From UBA2821 sp902763335 (lineage in GTDB: Bacteria > Bacillota > Clostridia > Lachnospirales > Lachnospiraceae): a stretch of DNA of 64,000 nucleotides. A program made the translations under genes and the position numbers. Below, in pieces: positions 25,114 to 33,715 of this stretch (position 1 is the first letter of the stretch; every line of letters starts with the position of its first letter). The stretch lies in assembly GCA_052066835.1 (NCBI GenBank), contig JBQHRJ010000012.1. The stretch is one strand, 5' to 3'. The notes below the pieces were generated by a model. That model made no database searches and was not told where the DNA came from. It saw only the letters and a list, made by a program, of their open reading frames with translations.

Positions 25114-25389
25114 ATGAACAAAGCTGAATTAGTGGCAGCAATGGCTGAGAAAACTGAATTATCTAAGAAAGATGCTGAGAAGGCATTAAAGGCATTTACA
25201 GAGGTTGTAGCCGAGACATTAAAGAAAGGCGACAAGATTCAGTTAGTTGGATTCGGTACATTCGAAGTTGCAGAGAGAGCTGCAAGAGAAGGTAGAAATC
25301 CACAGACAGGCGAGACAATGAAAATCGCTGCTTCAAAGGCACCTAAGTTTAAAGCTGGTAAGGCTTTAAAGGATGACATCAACAACTAA
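25114..25389 (+). CDS. hup: DNA-binding protein HU
   Basis: A 91-aa histone-like protein matching HU over its whole length: MNKAELVAAMA start, GFGTFEV in the first beta strand pair, the flexible DNA-binding arm RNPQTGE and the final FKAGKALKD. It bends and compacts DNA as a dimer. A start further upstream (25069) is excluded by the strong GGAGGAGG site just before 25114. The gene has its own promoter and a terminator. It heads the conserved hup - rqcP - yabP - yabQ order. Confidence 0.97.
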   Translation: MNKAELVAAMAEKTELSKKDAEKALKAFTEVVAETLKKGDKIQLVGFGTFEVAERAAREGRNPQTGETMKIAASKAPKFKAGKALKDDINN

Positions 25390-25406
25390 TATTGTTATGT
25401 CGGATG

Positions 25407-25448
25407 ACCTGTACATCTTTCTGATTGAAAAGGTGTGCAGGTTTTTTT
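25407..25448 (+). terminator. Intrinsic terminator after hup
   Basis: A stem of about 13 bp (ACCTGTACATCTTT pairing with AAAAGGTGTGCAGG, including G-U pairs) is followed by seven T residues. Confidence 0.88.
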
Positions 25449-25520
25449 GTAGTTGCAGGCAAACAGGATTAAAAAATGGAGATTAGTATGCGATAAAATC
25501 GCTCAGGAATGAGGAATAGT

Positions 25521-25760
25521 ATGAGATTAGATAAATATTTAAAAGTATCGAGAATTATAAAGAGAAGAACGGTGGCGAATGAGGCGTGTGATGCAGGACG
25601 TATCATGGTAAATGGAAAAGTTGCCAAAGCTTCAGTGTCAGTTAAAGCCGGAGATACTATAGAGATACAGTTTGGAAATAAAACAATGAAAGTAGAAGTG
25701 TTAAACGTTCAGGAGACCGTTAAAAAGGATGAAGCGGCAGAAATGTATAGGGAAATCTAA
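25521..25760 (+). CDS. rqcP: RqcP-like S4-domain RNA-binding protein
   Basis: A 79-aa basic protein consisting of an S4 RNA-binding domain (MRLDKYLKVSRIIKRRTVANEACDAGRI). It corresponds to YabO/RqcP, which stabilises the P-site tRNA during alanine tailing in bacterial ribosome quality control. The start ATG at 25521 is preferred over the ATG at 25509 because GAGGA lies between them. It begins the rqcP - yabP - yabQ - divIC-like run. Confidence 0.93.
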   Translation: MRLDKYLKVSRIIKRRTVANEACDAGRIMVNGKVAKASVSVKAGDTIEIQFGNKTMKVEVLNVQETVKKDEAAEMYREI

Positions 25761-25830
25761 ATAAATGGTAATAATATGAAGGATGGCTCAATATAATATA
25801 TTATAAAATGGCTGCAGAAATGAGGAGAGT

Positions 25831-26112
25831 ATGGAAGAACGTGCAATCACTAAAAGCCACAAGATTACTATAAACAACAGAAAAGAAGCCAACATAACGG
25901 GAGTCATTGATGTCATTTCATTCGATGTTGAGGAAGTGAAGGTCGAGACAGAACTTGGAACCCTGGTTATAAAGGGAAATGATATGCATGTTAAAAATTT
26001 GAATCTGGAGAAGGGACAGGTGGATGTTGAGGGGCATATGGATAGTTTCATTTATACACATGTGAAGAAAAATGAGAATGGGGAGTCGTTTTTGAGCAGA
26101 ATGTTTAAATGA
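25831..26112 (+). CDS. yabP: Sporulation protein YabP
   Basis: A 93-aa protein matching the YabP family (HKITINNRKEANITGVIDVISFD, with later LVIKGNDMHVKNLNLEKG). In Bacillus it is needed for spore coat assembly in the mother cell. It lies 70 bp after rqcP and 10 bp before yabQ, the order conserved in spore-forming Firmicutes. It has a good ribosome site (GAGGAG). Confidence 0.93.
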   Translation: MEERAITKSHKITINNRKEANITGVIDVISFDVEEVKVETELGTLVIKGNDMHVKNLNLEKGQVDVEGHMDSFIYTHVKKNENGESFLSRMFK

Positions 26113-26122
26113 GGAGATAAGC

Positions 26123-26554
26123 GTGAGTTTAAATATATCTGTCGAATTATATCTGATATGCAGTGCAGTTATTTCAGGAGTGAAAATGAGTGTTTTGTAT
26201 GACGGCTTAAGAATCAGCCGGAGGATATTCAGAAGAAATGTTATAGTTGTAGGAATTGAGGATATAATATTCTGGAGCATTTCAGGAGTATACATATTTT
26301 GCATGATGTATGACTTTAATGGAGGTAGCATGAGGTTTAATGCGTTCATATTTGTCGCATTGGGAATGTTGCTATATGAGGTATCCTTAAGTCCTATAAT
26401 TGTAAAATATTTTTCGTTAATTTTACTAAAATTTAAAAACATTATAGTCAGACTATTGAAAAAATTTATAAAAAGAATTAAAATAAATAAAAAAGTTAAG
26501 GGTGTAAAGAAGAATGAGCAGAACGGCAGTGGCAAAAAGAAAAAAATCAAATAA
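26123..26554 (+). CDS. yabQ: Spore cortex biosynthesis membrane protein YabQ
   Basis: A 143-aa membrane protein with about four hydrophobic segments and a very lysine-rich C-terminal tail. It starts at a GTG after GAGGAG. YabQ is needed for spore cortex formation. Its last 41 bp overlap the start of the DivIC-like gene in a different frame, so its lysine-rich tail is encoded by the same DNA as the basic N-terminus of the next protein. Confidence 0.88.
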   Translation: MSLNISVELYLICSAVISGVKMSVLYDGLRISRRIFRRNVIVVGIEDIIFWSISGVYIFCMMYDFNGGSMRFNAFIFVALGMLLYEVSLSPIIVKYFSLILLKFKNIIVRLLKKFIKRIKINKKVKGVKKNEQNGSGKKKKIK

Positions 26555-26816
26555 GCTGTCCGTGTTTCTTATAGGTTTTCTTATGATGATATTTTTTGGT
26601 ATTATGGTTATACAGATAAGTGACATGAAGACACAGCAGCATAAACTTAAACTTCAGGAGTCTCAGTTGAAGGATAATCTTGCAACGCAGCAGCAGCGTT
26701 CAAAGGATTTGGAAGAGCAGAAGGTATATGTCCAGACGAAGCAGTACGTGGAAGAAAAGGCGAAGCAGTTTGGATATGTGTACCCGGATGAGATAATACT
26801 TAAACCTGAAAAATAG
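26514..26816 (+). CDS. divIC: FtsB/DivIC-type septum formation initiator
   Basis: A 100-aa bitopic membrane protein: a basic cytoplasmic start (MSRTAVAKRKKSNK), one hydrophobic helix at about residues 17-36, then a coiled coil (MKTQQHKLKLQESQLKDNLA...) and a short C-terminal region. This is the FtsB/DivIC plan; the protein bridges other divisome members outside the membrane. The chromosomal context after yabQ supports DivIC. The symbol is by position and family, not proof of orthology. A strong terminator follows. Confidence 0.88.
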   Translation: MSRTAVAKRKKSNKLSVFLIGFLMMIFFGIMVIQISDMKTQQHKLKLQESQLKDNLATQQQRSKDLEEQKVYVQTKQYVEEKAKQFGYVYPDEIILKPEK

Positions 26817-26848
26817 AAAAAATTTATAAGGGCATTAATACTATTTTG

Positions 26849-26888
26849 AAATCAGACCTGAAATCACAGATGGATGGTCTGATTTTTT
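26849..26888 (+). terminator. Intrinsic terminator after the divIC-like gene
   Basis: AAATCAGACC and GGTCTGATTT form a perfect 10-bp stem with a 17-nt loop and a six-T run. Confidence 0.88.
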
Positions 26889-26994
26889 GTTTACATAAGC
26901 AACGGGAAAAGTTCGTACCTATATCAGATAAAACTTAAATTCTTAACAGATATTAAAAACCTTGAAACGACTCGAAAAAACTTTTGAAGGAGTT

Positions 26995-27038
26995 TTTGTC
27001 TAAAACTTTTTTGAAAAGTGGTGGATAAACTGACAAAA
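26995..27038 (+). promoter_or_regulatory. Candidate Spo0A boxes upstream of spoIIE
   Basis: TTTGTCTAA at 26995-27003 differs at one position from a relaxed 0A-box (TTTGTCRAA), and TGACAAAA at 27031-27038 reads as TTTTGTCA on the other strand. spoIIE is a direct Spo0A target in Bacillus. No clear promoter could be assigned. Confidence 0.35.
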
Positions 27039-27064
27039 ATCGCCAGCTACAGTTAATATAATTA

Positions 27065-27190
27065 CTGTGTTTGTGGAGTTCTGTGATATATCTTATCTTG
27101 TGCAAATTTACAGGCTGCATAAGCGACATTCTGAGCATTGCAGCCTGTAAATTTGTACAAGTAGATATGAGGGAATTATGCGAAACACAG
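27065..27190. repeat. Long imperfect palindrome upstream of spoIIE
   Basis: The core arms (27097-27119 and 27139-27161) are 23 bp and match at 22 positions, with a 19-nt loop. ATATCT/AGATAT (27088, 27163) and CTGTGTTT/AAACACAG (27065-27072, 27183-27190) extend it outward. It occupies most of the second half of the gene-free stretch 26889-27214, which otherwise holds AT-rich sequence and candidate 0A boxes. No T-run follows the stem. Confidence 0.8.
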
Positions 27191-27214
27191 TAAAATTTTA
27201 AAATGGAGGAGCTT

Positions 27215-29497
27215 ATGAAGGACAAAATTTTCAAAACAACATTTGTACAAATGATAGGGGTAATTCTTGCCAGATGTGTTATAATGACGTACAATCCGTT
27301 AGGAATCGGATATTTTGCAGCACTATATTCAAAACCGGAAGCCAGAATGATTACATTTCTGCTTATGGCATTCAGTATGTTTACATCCCAGAGTGTTCTG
27401 GCATCTGTAAAGTACATAATGGTTATGATGACGATTGTATTTCTGCTTAGAATAACAGAGGCAGCGGGAAAAAGGATGGGAGTTTACAGTCTTGGGGTGT
27501 ATACATTCGGAATTATGCTTATATTTGAACTTTTAGGCATAGTCATGGAAGGTGGCATAACACCGCTTCCGCAGAAAATAATTGCAGCCGCTACGGTGTC
27601 ATGCCTCGGAGCATCCACATCGGTGATATTTTCCAAAGGAATAGACGGTATTTATAAAGGAAAATTACATAAGATGCAGATGGAAGAGATTCTGGGAGTT
27701 GCGATACTTATGGCTGTCACCTTGTATTATGTGGGTAGTACAAACGTGATGCCGGAGTCGGTTCTTAAAGGTATACTCTATCTTGCGATAATGTTTGCGG
27801 GAAACAGATATGGTGCCGGGTACGGTGCAATCGTTGGAAATATATGCGGAGTTATAGCGTGCATGTGGACGGGCTCCATTGCCCATATTGGAAATATGGG
27901 TATTCTTGGTACTATATCAGGGGTATTTAGAAAATTTGGACGGTTAATAAACAGTGTGGTATTTATTATATCAGCCATTCTTCTTGAGTATATTTTTATG
28001 GGTACACTTAGTCCTGAGTCCACTGTTCAGGGAATATGCATGGGAATTGCGACATTTATCATACTGCCACGTTCGGTTACGGGAGCAGAGGACGATGAAG
28101 ATGGAAGAGGGCGTGAAAGCATGATACGCCGTGAAGGGGAAAAAAGACTGAAGCTTATAGCAGAGTCATTTGAAAAACTTTCAGAGAGTTTTTCGATGGT
28201 TCAGAGAAAAAAGCAGTTATCAGAGCATGATCTTGAGGTCATAGGCAATGAGATGATAGCTAAAATGTGTGGAGAATGCAGTAAATGCAGACTGTGTGCG
28301 GTTCAGCCAGAGATACAGGCAGAAATGAGACTTCTTGTTGAGAAAGCGGATGCCAAAGGTAAACTGACATTACAGGACATGAGCAGCAGATTTATGATGA
28401 ACTGTCTGTCTCCGGAGATATTTATATCAGAGTTAAACCATACATTTGAGAAAGCCAGAATGAATATGGTATGGGGAAATAAACTTATAGAAAGCAGAGA
28501 AGTTATTTCACTTCAGCTTAAGCAGATTGCTGGAATGATGGGTGAATATGGAAAAATGTTATACAGTTCAAAGAATTTTGCGGATGGAAATGAGGAGCAG
28601 CTTAGACGGTCGTTAAAGAGGGAAAGGATAAATCTGAAGAAATTTATGATACTTGAAAATAGAAATCATCAGAAAGAATATATGATAACCGCAAAGTGCC
28701 AGAAAGGAAAGGTTATAAATGTAAGAGACCTGGGTAAACTGGTGGGTGACATTGTTGAAATGGAACTTGAGCCTGCCATAAATGGCAGAAAAATTCTTGG
28801 AAATGAATATGCAACCATATCCTTTGTGGAAAAGAAAAATTTCTATGCGCTGCATGGGATGGCAAGAAAGACGAAAAAAGAATCGGACGTGTCTGGTGAT
28901 AATTTTACATTTTCTGAAATCGGGAACGGACAATTGTTAATGAGTATAGCAGATGGAATGGGATCGGGATATTATGCATTTCAGGACAGTGAGACAGCCA
29001 TAGAACTTCTTGAACAGCTTATGGACAGCGGATTTAGTGAGGATGTGGCATTGAAAATGATAAATTCAGTAATGTTAGTGAATTCTGACAGCGAGAAACC
29101 TACCACTCTTGACATGGGAATAATAAATCTTGCATCCGGTGTATGTGATTTTGTAAAACTCGGAGCTGCATCTACCTTTGTAAAAAGAGAGGGCTGGGTT
29201 GAGGCGATTAAGTCAACAACCATGCCTATGGGTGTATTTGAACAGGTGGATATAGAAAGCACATCAAAGAAAATGTATTCCGGTGACATGATTATTATGG
29301 TGTCAGACGGTATAGTGGAGGCAATAAGCGCAGATGATAAGGAAAAGGCAATGAGTGAGATAATTATGGGAATAAACAGCACAAATCCTAAAGAAATGGC
29401 TGCATCAATACTGGAAAATGTGTTAGAATACAATAGCAGTGAGCCGGAAGATGATATGACAGTTCTGGTAGCAGGAATATGGAACCGGGCAGCATAG
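27215..29497 (+). CDS. spoIIE: Stage II sporulation protein E (membrane PP2C phosphatase)
   Basis: About 760 aa. The N-terminal ~300 residues form multiple membrane helices, a central region carries a cysteine cluster (CGECSKCRLC), and the C-terminal PP2C/SpoIIE phosphatase domain contains ADGMGSG, VSDGIVEA and EDDMTVLV with the metal-binding aspartates. It dephosphorylates SpoIIAA to activate sigma-F in the forespore and helps polar septation. The start ATG 27215 is preferred to 27203, which overlaps the GGAGG site. A long palindrome lies directly upstream. Confidence 0.96.
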   Translation: MKDKIFKTTFVQMIGVILARCVIMTYNPLGIGYFAALYSKPEARMITFLLMAFSMFTSQSVLASVKYIMVMMTIVFLLRITEAAGKRMGVYSLGVYTFGIMLIFELLGIVMEGGITPLPQKIIAAATVSCLGASTSVIFSKGIDGIYKGKLHKMQMEEILGVAILMAVTLYYVGSTNVMPESVLKGILYLAIMFAGNRYGAGYGAIVGNICGVIACMWTGSIAHIGNMGILGTISGVFRKFGRLINSVVFIISAILLEYIFMGTLSPESTVQGICMGIATFIILPRSVTGAEDDEDGRGRESMIRREGEKRLKLIAESFEKLSESFSMVQRKKQLSEHDLEVIGNEMIAKMCGECSKCRLCAVQPEIQAEMRLLVEKADAKGKLTLQDMSSRFMMNCLSPEIFISELNHTFEKARMNMVWGNKLIESREVISLQLKQIAGMMGEYGKMLYSSKNFADGNEEQLRRSLKRERINLKKFMILENRNHQKEYMITAKCQKGKVINVRDLGKLVGDIVEMELEPAINGRKILGNEYATISFVEKKNFYALHGMARKTKKESDVSGDNFTFSEIGNGQLLMSIADGMGSGYYAFQDSETAIELLEQLMDSGFSEDVALKMINSVMLVNSDSEKPTTLDMGIINLASGVCDFVKLGAASTFVKREGWVEAIKSTTMPMGVFEQVDIESTSKKMYSGDMIIMVSDGIVEAISADDKEKAMSEIIMGINSTNPKEMAASILENVLEYNSSEPEDDMTVLVAGIWNRAA

Positions 29498-29525
29498 CAG
29501 CAGTTGCAGCCGGAATGGAGAAAAT

Positions 29526-30923
29526 ATGATTGACAAAGTGAAAAAATATATAGAAAAGAACAATATGATAAATCAGGGTGACAAGATAGTTCTTGGTGTA
29601 TCTGGCGGGGCAGATTCGGTATGCCTTCTTGAGATACTTTCAGAACTTAAGCAGGAGTATAACATGGAACTGTATGTGGTACATGTTCACCATGGAATAC
29701 GCGGAAGTGAAGCTGAAGCTGATGAGAGATATGTGAGCAGTCTTTGCGAAAGCATGGGTGTGTGGTATAGAAGTTATGAATATGACATACCTGGTATGGC
29801 ACAGAAAGGCGGAATGTCCGAGGAAGAGATGGGACGTGATATGCGGTATAAAACATTTAATATGGTTTTAGATGAGGTTGGTGCATCTAAAATAGCCGTG
29901 GCGCATAATGCGGATGACTGCGTGGAGACGATACTTCACAATATGTGCAGGGGAACAGGAATAAAGGGCATGTGCGGTATACCACCGGTAAGGGGAAATA
30001 TTATCAGACCGGTCATGTGCCTTGGAAGAAACGAAATTGAGAAATATTTAAATGACAGGAAGATTGAATACAGGATTGATTCAACAAATCTTAAGACGGA
30101 TTATACAAGGAATAAAATCCGTCTTGAGCTCATTCCTTACATGAAGAGGAATATTAATCCCGTGAGTGGGGAACATATATTAAGGCTGTCAGAACAGCTT
30201 TCACAGATAGAAGAATATATGGAGCAGCAGACAGAGGATGCATTTGAGCGGGCTGCGCATAAAACAGATGGTGGCATATCCATCGATATAAATGAATTTA
30301 TGAAATGTCATGTCACACTTCAGAGTGGCATAGTCAGACTGGCAATAAAGAGCGTGGCGGGTAAATTAAAAGATATAACTTCGGAACATGTTGAAGATGT
30401 AATGATGCTTATGAGCCGTGGAACCGGCAAGTCAGTTAATCTGCCATATAATATTATATGCACAAATGTATATGACAGATGCGAGATTAGAAAAGATAAT
30501 GGTAATATTATTAATGGTATTAAGGAGAAAGAAAAAGTTATTGTAAATGTTCCGGGTGAATATATATTAAAAAGCGGTGACAAATTTATATTTAGTTTAG
30601 AAAATTCTTTAAATTTTAAGGAAAAAATGTATACTAAATGGTTTGATTATGATAAAATAAAAAATGCTTTGCAAATACGCTTTCGTGAAAATGGGGATTT
30701 TCTCGAGGTGGCAAAGGGTGGTCATAAGAAACTGAAATCTTATTTTATTGATGAAAAGGTACCCAGAGAACAAAGGGATTCTATACCGCTGCTCGCTGAC
30801 GGGCAGCATATTTTGTGGGTAACAGGCTACAGAATCAGCGAAGCCTACAAGATAACGGAGGACACCCGCAATGTTTTAAAAGTACAGTATTGTGAAAGGA
30901 ACGGTAAAGACGATGGAAGATAA
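29526..30923 (+). CDS. tilS: tRNA(Ile)-lysidine synthetase
   Basis: A 465-aa enzyme. The PP-loop ATP-pyrophosphatase motif SGGADS (residues 26-31) is in the N-terminal domain, followed by the family landmarks HVHHGIRG and AHNADDCVET, and a C-terminal tRNA-binding domain with LKSYFIDEKVP. It converts C34 of the CAU-anticodon isoleucine tRNA to lysidine, an essential modification. It follows spoIIE by 28 bp and overlaps hpt by 11 bp, the standard order. Confidence 0.97.
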   Translation: MIDKVKKYIEKNNMINQGDKIVLGVSGGADSVCLLEILSELKQEYNMELYVVHVHHGIRGSEAEADERYVSSLCESMGVWYRSYEYDIPGMAQKGGMSEEEMGRDMRYKTFNMVLDEVGASKIAVAHNADDCVETILHNMCRGTGIKGMCGIPPVRGNIIRPVMCLGRNEIEKYLNDRKIEYRIDSTNLKTDYTRNKIRLELIPYMKRNINPVSGEHILRLSEQLSQIEEYMEQQTEDAFERAAHKTDGGISIDINEFMKCHVTLQSGIVRLAIKSVAGKLKDITSEHVEDVMMLMSRGTGKSVNLPYNIICTNVYDRCEIRKDNGNIINGIKEKEKVIVNVPGEYILKSGDKFIFSLENSLNFKEKMYTKWFDYDKIKNALQIRFRENGDFLEVAKGGHKKLKSYFIDEKVPREQRDSIPLLADGQHILWVTGYRISEAYKITEDTRNVLKVQYCERNGKDDGR

Positions 30924-31434
30924 GATTCGCGTATTGATTGAGGAAGATGAAGTTGATGCAAAGATTAGTGAGATAGCTGGGAAAATCAGCGAGAAATATG
31001 CAGGAAAGACTGTGCACCTTATATGTGTGTTAAAGGGTGGCGCATTTTTTATGTGTGAGCTTTCAAAGAGAATAACAGTACCTGTTACAATGGACTTTAT
31101 GACAGTATCTAGTTATGGAAGCAGCACGGTAAGTTCAGGAAATGTAAAGATAAAGAAAGATTTAGATGAATCGATAGAAGGCAAAAATGTAATAATTGTC
31201 GAAGATATTATTGATTCCGGAAGAACACTCAAGGCATTGTGTGAACTTTTGTGGACACGTAAACCGGCTTCTATGGAGGTGTGTACACTTCTTGACAAAC
31301 CTGACAGAAGGGTTGTGGATATGAAGGTTGATTATACATGTTTTAACATACCGGATGAATTTGTTGTCGGATATGGACTTGATTATGACCAGAAATATAG
31401 AAATTTACCATATATCGGTGTGGTAGAGGTATAA
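30913..31434 (+). CDS. hpt: Hypoxanthine phosphoribosyltransferase
   Basis: About 173 aa. The PRPP-binding motif VEDIIDSGRT and the LKGGAFF loop are intact, as are the later landmarks LLDKPDRR and GYGLDY. It salvages hypoxanthine and guanine to IMP and GMP. The ATG at 30913 is preferred to a GTG at 30892; it overlaps the end of tilS, as is common in this gene order. Confidence 0.96.
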   Translation: MEDKIRVLIEEDEVDAKISEIAGKISEKYAGKTVHLICVLKGGAFFMCELSKRITVPVTMDFMTVSSYGSSTVSSGNVKIKKDLDESIEGKNVIIVEDIIDSGRTLKALCELLWTRKPASMEVCTLLDKPDRRVVDMKVDYTCFNIPDEFVVGYGLDYDQKYRNLPYIGVVEV

Positions 31435-31482
31435 CAGGATGCAGGTTAATATTCCATATAGTGCGGAAGGAGGCATGAAGAA

Positions 31483-33327
31483 TTGAAAAAACAAATGAAA
31501 GGTGCAGGATTTTATCTGATTGCAGCGATTGTTATCTGTGCAATTATCTATATGTTTACACAGTATAACGCAACGGATAATAAGTATACCTATGGAGATT
31601 TTATCAGCGACCTGAACAAAGGTAAAATAGAACAGGTTACGATAAAACAAAATAAGGAAGTACCAACAGGTAGGGTAATAGCAGAATTTAAAGATGGTTC
31701 AAAGAAGACCATATATGTGGAAAATATATCAACTGTCACGAAAGACCTTCAGGATGCAGGTGTTGAGGATTACATCATGAATGATGTAGACAGAGACAGT
31801 GTTATATGGGAGATTATTCCTTATATAATCATGATTGTGGTCATGATAGTATTTTTCTCTATGATCAGCGGACAGCTTGGCGGCGGAGGCGGCGGAGGCA
31901 AAATGATGAATTTTGGCAAGAGCCGTGCCAAAATGGCAGGTGCCGGTGATACCAAGGTTACATTTGACAGTGTGGCAGGTCTTAAAGAGGAAAAGGAAGA
32001 GCTTGAAGAAATCGTGGATTTCCTTAAGAGCCCGAAGAAATATATCGGAGTGGGAGCGAGAATACCTAAGGGAGTTATCCTTACAGGTTCGCCGGGTACA
32101 GGTAAGACATTACTTGCAAAGGCTGTTGCCGGTGAAGCGGGTGTACCGTTCTTTAGCATATCCGGTTCAGATTTTGTGGAAATGTTTGTCGGTGTCGGTG
32201 CGTCAAGAGTAAGGGATTTATTTGAGGAAGCAAAGAAAAATTCACCTTGTATAGTATTTATAGATGAGATTGATGCTGTTGCCAGAAGAAGAGGAACAGG
32301 TATGGGTGGAGGACACGATGAACGTGAACAGACACTCAATCAGCTTCTTGTTGAGATGGATGGTTTTGGCGTGAATGAAGGAATAATAGTCATGGCTGCT
32401 ACCAACAGGGTAGATATTCTTGATCCGGCGATATTGAGACCGGGACGTTTTGACAGAAAGGTAGTAGTAGGAAGACCTGATATCAAGGGAAGAAGAGAGA
32501 TACTTGATGTTCATGCAAAGAATAAGCCGCTCGCTGAGGATGTGGATTTAGATACGGTGGCACAGACCACAGCAGGATTTACGGGGGCAGATCTTGAGAA
32601 CCTTCTTAATGAATCAGCCATATTTGCAGCTAAGAACAACAGAGTATACATTACACAGGAAGATATAAACAGATCATTTGTAAAGGTTGGAATAGGAACT
32701 GAGAAGAAGAGCCGTGTTATTTCAGATGAAGAAAAGAGAATTACGGCATATCATGAGTCAGGCCATGCGATTTTATTCCATGTGCTGCCAAAGGTCGGAC
32801 CGGTTCATACAGTGTCTATTATTCCTACAGGTTCAGGTGCAGCGGGTTACACTATGCCACTGCCTGAGAAGGACCAGATGTTTATGACAAAAGGTAAGAT
32901 GCTTGAAGATATTATGGTGAGTCTTGGAGGACGAATCGCCGAAGAGATAGTATTCGATGATATCACAACAGGCGCTTCACAGGATATAAAGCAGGCAACT
33001 TCAACTGCAAAGTCAATGGTTACTAAATACGGAATGTCAGAGAAACTCGGACATATCTGTTATGGCGATGACGATGATGAAGTGTTTATCGGAAGAGACC
33101 TTGCTCATACAAGAGGATATGCAGATAACACAGCCGCTGAAATAGATGCGGAAGTTAAGAAGATAGTTGAGGACTGCTACAAAAAGGCAAAAGAAATTAT
33201 TCTTGAGAACAGGGATGTTCTTGAGAGAAGTGCCAATCTTCTCATAGAGAAAGAGAAAATCGGAAGGGAAGAGTTTGAGGCATTATTTGACAAAAACGTA
33301 CAAAATGACGAGGGCATTACAGAATAG
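31483..33327 (+). CDS. ftsH: ATP-dependent zinc metalloprotease FtsH
   Basis: A 614-aa membrane protease. There are two N-terminal membrane helices (about 7-25 and 108-130) around a small extracytoplasmic domain. An AAA module follows with Walker A GSPGTGKT (202-209), Walker B VFIDEID and the second region of homology (RPGRFDR). The zinc site is HESGH at 424-428. The start is a TTG with an excellent AAGGAGG at 9 bp spacing. FtsH degrades misfolded membrane proteins and regulators. It closes the tilS - hpt - ftsH unit. Confidence 0.98.
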   Translation: MKKQMKGAGFYLIAAIVICAIIYMFTQYNATDNKYTYGDFISDLNKGKIEQVTIKQNKEVPTGRVIAEFKDGSKKTIYVENISTVTKDLQDAGVEDYIMNDVDRDSVIWEIIPYIIMIVVMIVFFSMISGQLGGGGGGGKMMNFGKSRAKMAGAGDTKVTFDSVAGLKEEKEELEEIVDFLKSPKKYIGVGARIPKGVILTGSPGTGKTLLAKAVAGEAGVPFFSISGSDFVEMFVGVGASRVRDLFEEAKKNSPCIVFIDEIDAVARRRGTGMGGGHDEREQTLNQLLVEMDGFGVNEGIIVMAATNRVDILDPAILRPGRFDRKVVVGRPDIKGRREILDVHAKNKPLAEDVDLDTVAQTTAGFTGADLENLLNESAIFAAKNNRVYITQEDINRSFVKVGIGTEKKSRVISDEEKRITAYHESGHAILFHVLPKVGPVHTVSIIPTGSGAAGYTMPLPEKDQMFMTKGKMLEDIMVSLGGRIAEEIVFDDITTGASQDIKQATSTAKSMVTKYGMSEKLGHICYGDDDDEVFIGRDLAHTRGYADNTAAEIDAEVKKIVEDCYKKAKEIILENRDVLERSANLLIEKEKIGREEFEALFDKNVQNDEGITE

Positions 33328-33491
33328 CAAAAAATCGTGTTGTGAATTTGCACAAAAAAACATGTTGGTTTTTGTAAACTTTGTGCACACTTATTCCTGG
33401 ACGGATGCTATAATAAATATCGTAAAAACCCCCAATACATTATATATAGTTTTTTTGTTACACCCCATAAAAAAACGAAATACCTTCTCCT

Positions 33492-33521
33492 AAAAGGACA
33501 GCAACGTAAGCTGTCCTTTTT
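33492..33521 (+). terminator. Intrinsic terminator after ftsH
   Basis: AAAAGGACAGC and GCTGTCCTTTT form an 11-bp stem with a 7-nt loop, then T residues. The gene-free stretch 33328-33715 otherwise has a weak inverted repeat (33349-33356 / 33380-33387), AT-rich sequence and the amylase promoter region. Confidence 0.9.
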
Positions 33522-33603
33522 ACTTACATAAAATACAGAATTTTTATAAAACATATGAAAAACAGTTGCATAATATATAATACATGGAGATGTGGATAAA
33601 ACT

Positions 33604-33632
33604 TTGACTTGTTTTTGAAAGGTAATTAATAT
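33604..33632 (+). promoter_or_regulatory. Possible promoter of the amylase gene
   Basis: TTGACT (33604-33609), 17 bp and TAATAT (33627-33632). A TATAAT at 33632-33637 has no well-spaced -35, so the -10 is uncertain. Confidence 0.4.
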
Positions 33633-33715
33633 ATAATTTATAAGGTATGTGCATTTATAAGATATAAAACGTTAGGAGCTTTCAATGTATAGCGTCTGCG
33701 GAATGGAGGATTAGT

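Noticed and set aside
33349..33387. Inverted repeat TGCACAAA / TTTGTGCA after ftsH
   Set aside because: Only 8 bp with a 23-bp gap in AT-rich DNA, and a clear terminator lies 100 bp further on.
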